NCBI GenBank assembly: GCA_002709405.1
Contig: PAQV01000075.1
Location: forward strand, 1 to 37,006
Direction: 5' to 3'
DNA from: Paracoccaceae bacterium
GTDB lineage: Bacteria > Pseudomonadota > Alphaproteobacteria > Rhodobacterales > Rhodobacteraceae
DNA length: 37,006 nt
Below, piece after piece: positions 31,783 to 37,006 of this stretch. Made by a program: the position numbers and the translations under genes. Numbering within the stretch: the stretch's first letter is position 1; each line of letters starts with the position of its first letter. The notes beneath the pieces are model-generated. The model ran no database searches and was not told where the DNA came from. It worked only from the letters and a program-made list of their open reading frames with translations.

Positions 31783-32479
31783 TGACTACCTTTAACCCCC
31801 CCATAGGGCATTGACGGAAAGGCACCCCACATGCCTTGCGTCTGGATCGATAATAGGTGTGGCGAGAATGTGGCGAGCAGACGGCTTTTTCCAAGTTTTT
31901 CGTTGCAATTCTGATGGTTATCGAATTTTCGGAAACAATGCGGGGCCTGGGCCTGGCTTCGTTCACAGGATCGCCCTTAGTTTCTGAAGGAAGCGTTAAG
32001 ACATTTGGGGGCGCCCTGAAGGAGCCGATGCACCGAGTCCGGGCCCCTTGTCGGCGGGCGCAGACGACCCTGACATGGCCCGTGGCCCCGGCCGTTTGAC
32101 CGTCGGGCTTGGGGGCGCAGCCGGGACGAGGGATCGAAACCGTGTCATCGGTGCGGCGCGCGCTCAGCCCCTGCAGCGCCCTGCGCCGCCCCGGAAAATC
32201 GGCGGATCGGCGCAAAGCGGACCCTCGGAATACGTCATTTCCATGCCAGGGCGTGCGGTGGCGGGCACATTCGAGCCGTCCGCGACGGTGACGCCAAGGG
32301 CGGCTCGCACCTGGTCGCGCCTGTGTCCCCGCCGTCAGACAGGGCCGGGGCAGGGGGGGAAACAATCGTCCCGCGCAGGGCAAAATGTCGATCCTGCTTC
32401 GCGGATTAACCGAAGCGTCATAGGCTGTAGGCCAAAACGAAGGGGGAACCCCCCGACCGCGCAAGGAGGAGGCGCAGCC
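31783..32479. other. 697-bp intergenic region between tadG and gdh
   Basis: This is a divergent region with no convincing gene. An 81-codon frame at 31857-32099 has no ribosome-binding site and no family-like content. Near the tad side, TGTGGCGAG occurs twice (31858-31866 and 31869-31877, 11-bp period), a candidate regulator site. On the minus strand TATTAT at 31855-31850 is a possible -10 box for tad. The gdh side is GC-rich up to the strong AAGGAGGAGG before ATG 32480. Confidence 0.5.
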
Positions 32480-33907
32480 ATGATCAAGACAGAACCGACG
32501 TTCCGTGAAAGCGTGGACCTGATGTTCAACCGGGCGGCCGCCCTGATGGACATGCCGCCGGGGCTCGAAGAGAAGATCCGCGTGTGCAATGCGACTTACA
32601 CCGTGCGCTTCGGGGTGCGGTTGCGCGGGGGGCTTCAGACCTTCACCGGCTATCGCTCGGTCCATTCCGAGCACATGGAACCGGTGAAGGGGGGCATCCG
32701 CTACGCCATCAGCGTCAACCAGGACGAGGTAGAGGCCCTGTCGGCCCTGATGACCTACAAGTGCGCCCTGGTCGAAGCCCCCTTCGGCGGGGCCAAGGGC
32801 GGGCTGTGCATCGACCCGCTGCAATACGACGAATACGAGCTTGAACAGATCACCCGCCGGTTTGCCTACGAACTGGCCAAGCGCGACCTGATCGACCCGG
32901 CCCAGAACGTGCCCGCGCCCGACATGGGCACGGGCGAACGCGAAATGGCCTGGATCGCCGACCAATACGCGCGGATGAACACGACCGACATCAACGCCAA
33001 GGCCTGCGTGACGGGCAAGCCCTTGAACGCGGGGGGGATTGCCGGCCGCGTAGAGGCCACGGGCCGGGGCGTGCAATATGCCCTGCGCGAGTTCTTCCGC
33101 CACCCCGAGGACAAGGCCAAGGCCGGGCTGAGCGGCGACCTCGAGGGCAAGCGGGTGATCGTGCAGGGGCTCGGCAACGTCGGCTACCACGCGGCCAAGT
33201 TCCTGCAAGAGGAAGACGGGGCCATCATCACCGGCATCATCGAGCGGGATGGGGCCCTGTTCAATCCCGACGGGCTGGATGTCGAAGCGGTGCGCGCCTG
33301 GCTGATCCGTCACGGCGGGGTCTGCGGCTATCCCGACGCCGGCCACGCGACCGACAGCGGGTCGGTGCTGGAAGAAGACTGCGACATCCTGATCCCGGCG
33401 GCCCTGGAAGGGGTCATCAACCTGGAAAACGCGGCCCGCATCAAGGCGCCGCTGATCATCGAGGCGGCCAACGGTCCGATCACCGCCGGGGCCGACGACA
33501 TCCTGCGCGAGCGGGGCACCGTGATCATCCCCGACATGTACGCCAATGCCGGCGGGGTCACCGTGTCCTATTTCGAATGGGTCAAGAACTTGTCCCACAT
33601 CCGCTTTGGCCGCATGCAGCGCCGCCAGGAAGAGGCCCGCCACCAGCTGGTGGTGAATGAACTGGAACGGCTGTCCTCGGCCCTGGGCAACTCGTGGACG
33701 CTTGATCCCCGGTTCAAGGAGAAATACCTGCGCGGCGCGGATGAGCTGGAACTGGTGCGCTCGGGGCTCGATGACACCATGCGCATCGCCTACCAGTCCA
33801 TGCGCGAGGTCTGGCATGACCGCGACGACGTGGCCGACCTGCGGACCTCGGCCTATATCGTGTCCATCGGCAAGGTGGCTGCCAGCTACCGGGCCAAGGG
33901 ATTGTGA
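32480..33907 (+). CDS. Glu/Leu/Phe/Val dehydrogenase, probable glutamate dehydrogenase
   Basis: This 475-residue enzyme has the ELFV dehydrogenase N-terminal part, with the catalytic-Lys motif APFGGAKGG near residue 105 and NVPAPDMGTGEREMAWIAD (about 148-166), and the NAD(P)-binding part with VQGLGNVGYHA (about 231-241) and AANGPIT (about 336). It interconverts glutamate and 2-oxoglutarate plus ammonium; other amino acids are possible in this superfamily. The C-terminal ~100 residues (YFEWVKNLSHIRFGRMQRR onward) are longer than in the shortest members. Strong AAGGAGGAGG precedes the ATG. It has a 700-bp leader region upstream and a small secreted-protein gene downstream. Confidence 0.92.
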   Translation: MIKTEPTFRESVDLMFNRAAALMDMPPGLEEKIRVCNATYTVRFGVRLRGGLQTFTGYRSVHSEHMEPVKGGIRYAISVNQDEVEALSALMTYKCALVEAPFGGAKGGLCIDPLQYDEYELEQITRRFAYELAKRDLIDPAQNVPAPDMGTGEREMAWIADQYARMNTTDINAKACVTGKPLNAGGIAGRVEATGRGVQYALREFFRHPEDKAKAGLSGDLEGKRVIVQGLGNVGYHAAKFLQEEDGAIITGIIERDGALFNPDGLDVEAVRAWLIRHGGVCGYPDAGHATDSGSVLEEDCDILIPAALEGVINLENAARIKAPLIIEAANGPITAGADDILRERGTVIIPDMYANAGGVTVSYFEWVKNLSHIRFGRMQRRQEEARHQLVVNELERLSSALGNSWTLDPRFKEKYLRGADELELVRSGLDDTMRIAYQSMREVWHDRDDVADLRTSAYIVSIGKVAASYRAKGL

Positions 33908-33921
33908 CCGGCAAGGCCATG

Positions 33922-33968
33922 CCGGCCCCGCACCGAAGACGCAGAAGACAGATGGAAGCCGGGGCCGG
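33922..33968. terminator. Inverted repeat downstream of gdh
   Basis: CCGGCCCC (33922-33929) pairs with GGGGCCGG (33961-33968), 8 bp with a 31-nt loop; a smaller CCGGC/GCCGG hairpin (33908-33925) overlaps the left arm. There is no T-tract. It may mark the end of the gdh transcript. Confidence 0.3.
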
Positions 33969-34010
33969 GGGATTGTAACCTTGGGCCTATCCCGATTCTG
34001 GAGGCACGAG

Positions 34011-34367
34011 ATGATCCGCTTTACCCCGGTCGCCCCTTCGCTTGTCCTTGCCCTGTCGCTTGCCGTGGGTTCCGCCACGGGCGCGGCGGCGCAAGAGGTG
34101 ACGAAGGAAGAATATTGCGGCCAGACCGCCAGCGTCGTCGGCGCGATCCAGCAGGCCCGGCTTGACCGGGTCAAGGAACGCGACGTGCGCGACACGATCC
34201 TGGCCAGCGATCCGGCCTGGCCCGACAATTACGACAATGCCATCGTGCAGCTGACGCCCTGGGTCTACGAACAGAAGATGCGCGACGTGCGCAAGAACGA
34301 CCTGGGCGCCGTCTGGTCCGAGGTCTGCATCGCCAACTGGGACGCCTTCAAGGACAGCCTGAACTGA
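34011..34367 (+). CDS. Small secreted protein of unknown function
   Basis: This 118-residue protein has a clear signal peptide (1 to about 27, LALSLAVGSATGAAAQ) and a mature part of about 90 residues with two Cys (CGQ near 36 and EVC near 108), possibly one disulfide. The Trp-rich, acidic mature sequence matches no family I recognise. GGAGG precedes the ATG by 6 nt. It lies 103 bp after gdh and 58 bp before dnaG, on the same strand as both. There is no evidence for a link with either neighbour. Confidence 0.75.
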   Translation: MIRFTPVAPSLVLALSLAVGSATGAAAQEVTKEEYCGQTASVVGAIQQARLDRVKERDVRDTILASDPAWPDNYDNAIVQLTPWVYEQKMRDVRKNDLGAVWSEVCIANWDAFKDSLN

Positions 34368-34425
34368 TCGCCCTGCCCACATATCACCCCCTCGTGCCCG
34401 CACCTCGCAACCCGGTGCCCGCACC

Positions 34426-36378
34426 ATGAGCCTGCCTCCGAACTTCCTTGACGAGGTCCGCGGCCGCCTGAGCCTGAGCCAGGTGGTCGGCCGCAAGGTG
34501 ACCTGGGACATGCGCAAGTCCAACCAGGGCAAGGGCGATTGGTGGGCGCCCTGTCCGTTCCACCATGAAAAGACGGCCAGTTTTCACGTCGATGACCGCA
34601 AGGGCTTTTACTACTGCTTCGGCTGCCAGGCGAAGGGTGACGTGATCGGCTTCGTCAAGGACAGCGAAAACGTGTCCTTCATGGAAGCGGTCGAAATCCT
34701 TGCGCGCGAGGCGGGCCTGCAGATGCCCGCGCGCGATCCCCAGGCCCAGAAGAAGATCGACCGCCAGACCCTGTTGGTCGAGGTCATGGAACAGGCGGTG
34801 CAATTCTACCGCCTGCAGCTAAAAACCGGCGCCGGTCGCGACGCCCGGGCCTACCTGTCGCGGCGCGGGCTGACCGAGGCCGCCCTGGATCGTTGGGAAA
34901 TCGGCTTTGCGCCGGACGGCTGGCAGGGACTGTGGGACCACCTGCGCGGCAAGGGCGTGGCCGAGGACCTGATTATGGATGCGGGCCTGGCCCGGCCGTC
35001 CTCGAAGGGGCGCAACCCCTACGACATCTTCCGCAACCGGGTGATGTTCCCGATCCGCGATGCCCGCGGTCGGGCGATTGCCTTCGGCGGCCGGGCGATG
35101 GACCCCGACGACAACGCGAAATACCTGAACTCGCCGGAAACGCCGCTGTTCGACAAGGGCCGCAACCTCTACAACCTGCGCCCCGCCCGGGCAGCCGCGG
35201 GCCGTGGGCAGCAGCTGATCGTGGCCGAAGGCTACATGGACGTGATCGCCCTGGCAGAGGCCGGGTTCGAAGCGGCCGTGGCCCCTCTGGGCACCGCTAT
35301 CACCGAACCCCAGCTGGAGCTTCTGTGGCGCATCGCGCCGGAGCCGGTGATGTCGCTTGATGGGGACAAGGCCGGGATCAAGGCGGCCCTGCGGGCCATC
35401 GACCTGGCCCTGCCGCTTCTTGCGCCGGGCCGCTCGTTGCGCTTTGCCCTGATGCCCGACGGCAAGGATCCCGACGACCTGCTGCGCGCCGAGGGGGCCG
35501 AGGCCGTGGCCAAGGTGCTTGCGGCCGCCCGCCCGATGGTGGCGCTGATCTGGCAGCGCGCGACCGAGGGCAAGGTTTTCGACAGCCCCGAACGCAAGGC
35601 CGCGCTGGAGCTTGACCTCAAGAAGGTCACCGGCCTGATCCAGGACCAGGCGCTGCGCCAGCACTACGACCGGGAATTGCGCGGGCTGACGTGGAAACTG
35701 TTCTCCGACCAGCGCCAGCAGGGCCGTCCGGGCGGGCGGGGCAAGGCGGGCAAGGGCGGATGGCGCGCCCCGGCCCAGGCTCTTGGTCCGGTGCAAAGCA
35801 CCCGGTCGTCCTACCTGGCCACCGCCGACGACGCCGCGCAGGACCACATGCGCGAGGCGGTGATCCTGGCCACCCTGATCGTCACGCCCCAGATCATTTC
35901 CGAGTTCGACGACGGGCTGATGTCGATGCCCTGCCGCGACGATGAACATGCCCGCCTGCGCGAACTCCTGCTACGTCATGACCCCGCGCATGGCGACCTG
36001 GAACAGGAGATTGGTGCGCAGGCCCTTGAAAACCTGATGAAGCTTCGCCATGTGGCCATCAGCCCCTGCCTGCGCAAAACCGGCGATCCGGACCTGGCCC
36101 GCATGACCGTGGCCGGCGAGATCGCGAAACTCTCGGCCGCGCGGGGGCTGAGCGCCGAGATCGCCGAGGCGATCGAGGAAATGGAGGGCTTCGCTGACGA
36201 GGCGGTGACGTGGCGGCTTGGAGAGGCCGCGCAATCGCACCACCGCGCGACGCGAAGCCAGCAGGAGGACACCGCCGAATACGATATCGGTGACAATGGA
36301 GCGCCCATCAATCGCGACGAACGCTCGGCGCTGGATGCGCTTTTGGCACAGATATCCTTTGGTAAGCCAAGAACATGA
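34426..36378 (+). CDS. dnaG: DNA primase DnaG
   Basis: This 650-residue DnaG primase makes the RNA primers for DNA replication. The N-terminal zinc-binding domain has C43, H46, C64 and C67 (CPFHHEKTASF then YYCFGCQAKGD). The TOPRIM/RNA-polymerase core includes FRNRVMFPIRDARGR, AFGGRAM, VAEGYMDVIAL (catalytic Glu268) and SLDGDKAG (about 310). A Gly/Lys-rich linker near 430-445 precedes the C-terminal helicase-interaction region. No defects are seen. It lies 114 bp upstream of rpoD, the usual macromolecular-synthesis pairing. Confidence 0.96.
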   Translation: MSLPPNFLDEVRGRLSLSQVVGRKVTWDMRKSNQGKGDWWAPCPFHHEKTASFHVDDRKGFYYCFGCQAKGDVIGFVKDSENVSFMEAVEILAREAGLQMPARDPQAQKKIDRQTLLVEVMEQAVQFYRLQLKTGAGRDARAYLSRRGLTEAALDRWEIGFAPDGWQGLWDHLRGKGVAEDLIMDAGLARPSSKGRNPYDIFRNRVMFPIRDARGRAIAFGGRAMDPDDNAKYLNSPETPLFDKGRNLYNLRPARAAAGRGQQLIVAEGYMDVIALAEAGFEAAVAPLGTAITEPQLELLWRIAPEPVMSLDGDKAGIKAALRAIDLALPLLAPGRSLRFALMPDGKDPDDLLRAEGAEAVAKVLAAARPMVALIWQRATEGKVFDSPERKAALELDLKKVTGLIQDQALRQHYDRELRGLTWKLFSDQRQQGRPGGRGKAGKGGWRAPAQALGPVQSTRSSYLATADDAAQDHMREAVILATLIVTPQIISEFDDGLMSMPCRDDEHARLRELLLRHDPAHGDLEQEIGAQALENLMKLRHVAISPCLRKTGDPDLARMTVAGEIAKLSAARGLSAEIAEAIEEMEGFADEAVTWRLGEAAQSHHRATRSQQEDTAEYDIGDNGAPINRDERSALDALLAQISFGKPRT

Positions 36379-36447
36379 CACCGAATGGTGACAGAGACGT
36401 AAATAAATGAGGGTAAGCGGGTAGCCGAATCATATTGTCGCGCTAAT

Positions 36448-36466
36448 GATTCGCCGATATCGAATC
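36448..36466. promoter_or_regulatory. Inverted repeat in the dnaG-rpoD gap
   Basis: GATTCG (36448-36453) and CGAATC (36461-36466) are perfectly complementary with a 7-nt centre, 26 bp before rpoD. It might be an operator or leader hairpin controlling rpoD. A weak promoter-like pair (TTGTCG, 17 bp, TATCGA) overlaps it. Confidence 0.25.
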
Positions 36467-36492
36467 GCCCCGATCCCCATCAGGAGCACCGA

Positions 36493-37006
36493 ATGGCCGC
36501 CAAGGACACCGAAGACCAGAAGTCGGAAGACCAGGAGCAGGAAATCTCGCTCGACATGAGCCAGGCCGCCGTCAAGAAGATGATCGGCGAGGCGCGTGAG
36601 AAGGGCTATATCACCTACGATCAGCTGAACCAGGTTCTGCCGCCGGACCAGGTGAGTTCCGAGCAGATCGAGGACGTGATGTCGATGCTGTCCGAAATGG
36701 GCATCAACATCATCGAAGCCGAAGAGACCGAAGACGAAGAGAACAAGGGATCGACGGACATCGTCGAAACCTCGAACTCGCGCGAGGTCTCGGTTTCCCA
36801 GTCCGAGACGGAAAAGCTGGACCGTACCGACGACCCGGTGCGCATGTACCTGCGCGAGATGGGCTCGGTGGAGCTGCTGTCGCGCGAGGGCGAAATCGCC
36901 ATCGCCAAGCGGATCGAAGCCGGCCGCGAGATGATGATCGGCGGCATCTGCGAAAGCCCGCTGACCACTCAGGCCATCGTCAACTGGCATGACGATCTGA
37001 TCGACG
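36493..37006 (+). CDS. rpoD: RNA polymerase sigma factor RpoD (5' part)
   Basis: The first 171 codons of the primary sigma factor are present; the gene runs off the window. An acidic N-terminus with region 1.1 comes first (residues about 20-75: AAVKKMIGEAREKGYITYDQLNQVLP), then an acidic spacer, then region 1.2 with DPVRMYLREMGSVELLSREGE (about 115-135), both characteristic of RpoD. AGGAGCACC precedes the ATG. It directs transcription of housekeeping genes and lies 114 bp downstream of dnaG. Confidence 0.95.
   Translation, partial: MAAKDTEDQKSEDQEQEISLDMSQAAVKKMIGEAREKGYITYDQLNQVLPPDQVSSEQIEDVMSMLSEMGINIIEAEETEDEENKGSTDIVETSNSREVSVSQSETEKLDRTDDPVRMYLREMGSVELLSREGEIAIAKRIEAGREMMIGGICESPLTTQAIVNWHDDLID

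Noticed and set aside
31857-32099. 80-residue open frame in the tad-gdh gap
   Set aside because: No Shine-Dalgarno sequence, no motif, and Arg/Pro/Ala-rich sequence typical of random GC-rich DNA.
31610-34228. 872-codon minus-strand open frame across the gdh gene
   Set aside because: Antisense to a strongly conserved dehydrogenase; no recognisable domains.

Overview
This window is chromosomal DNA from a high-GC alphaproteobacterium, most likely a marine member of the Rhodobacterales (Roseobacter group). The support is the hom-glpX-recJ gene order, the dnaG-rpoD pair, a DUF3572 gene beside a pleD-like gene, Tad pilus proteins, a fused carnitine dehydrogenase/thioesterase, and GC-rich codon use throughout. 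I see no phage, integrase, transposase or CRISPR array. The last gene (rpoD) is cut by the window edge.

Layout. 1-4.5 kb: a tightly packed plus-strand operon for L-carnitine breakdown to glycine betaine (beta-keto acid cleavage enzyme, SGNH hydrolase, SDR dehydrogenase, Cys-rich lipoprotein, carnitine dehydrogenase fused to a betainyl-CoA thioesterase), ending in a strong hairpin terminator. 4.5-8.6 kb: an XRE regulator divergent from a membrane desaturase, then an EamA transporter facing a Nudix hydrolase/DUF983 pair. 8.8-10.8 kb: a secreted EF-hand protein, then an ECF sigma factor, a one-TM anti-sigma candidate and a CnrX-like periplasmic sensor, the last three overlapping. 10.8-13.4 kb: a pleD-like diguanylate cyclase, divergent from DUF3572 and a HAD phosphatase. 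13.6-17.1 kb: an orphan non-pyrrolysine MttB-family methyltransferase and a DUF4153 membrane protein. 17.3-19.0 kb: an H-NOX protein translationally coupled to an H-NOBA/GGDEF protein, followed by a degenerate 25-26 bp tandem repeat. 19.1-22.9 kb: a GMC oxidoreductase and a flavin-dependent-halogenase-like protein, both on the minus strand. 23.2-27.6 kb: tRNA-Glu(UUC), recJ, glpX and hom, all minus strand. 27.7-28.8 kb: a small lipoprotein divergent from an apparently autoregulated TetR gene. 28.9-31.8 kb: three Tad pseudopilin-type proteins, one with a von Willebrand A domain. Then about 700 bp without a convincing gene, a glutamate dehydrogenase-family gene, a small secreted protein, dnaG and the start of rpoD.

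The most unusual points are these. (1) The H-NOX protein lacks the proximal heme-ligating His (Pro104 instead) and two of the three YxSxR heme-propionate residues, although it stays coupled to an apparently intact cyclase. (2) The halogenase-like flavoprotein has an insertion of about 45 residues holding 15 Met and 9 Lys. (3) The PleD-like protein has lost the phospho-acceptor Asp of its first receiver domain. Two cyclase inputs in the same 8 kb therefore look uncoupled from their textbook signals. (4) The ECF sigma cluster resembles CnrYXH in layout and carries a secreted EF-hand gene just upstream.

All calls come from reading the sequence and from knowledge of the families. No database search, structure prediction or alignment was run.
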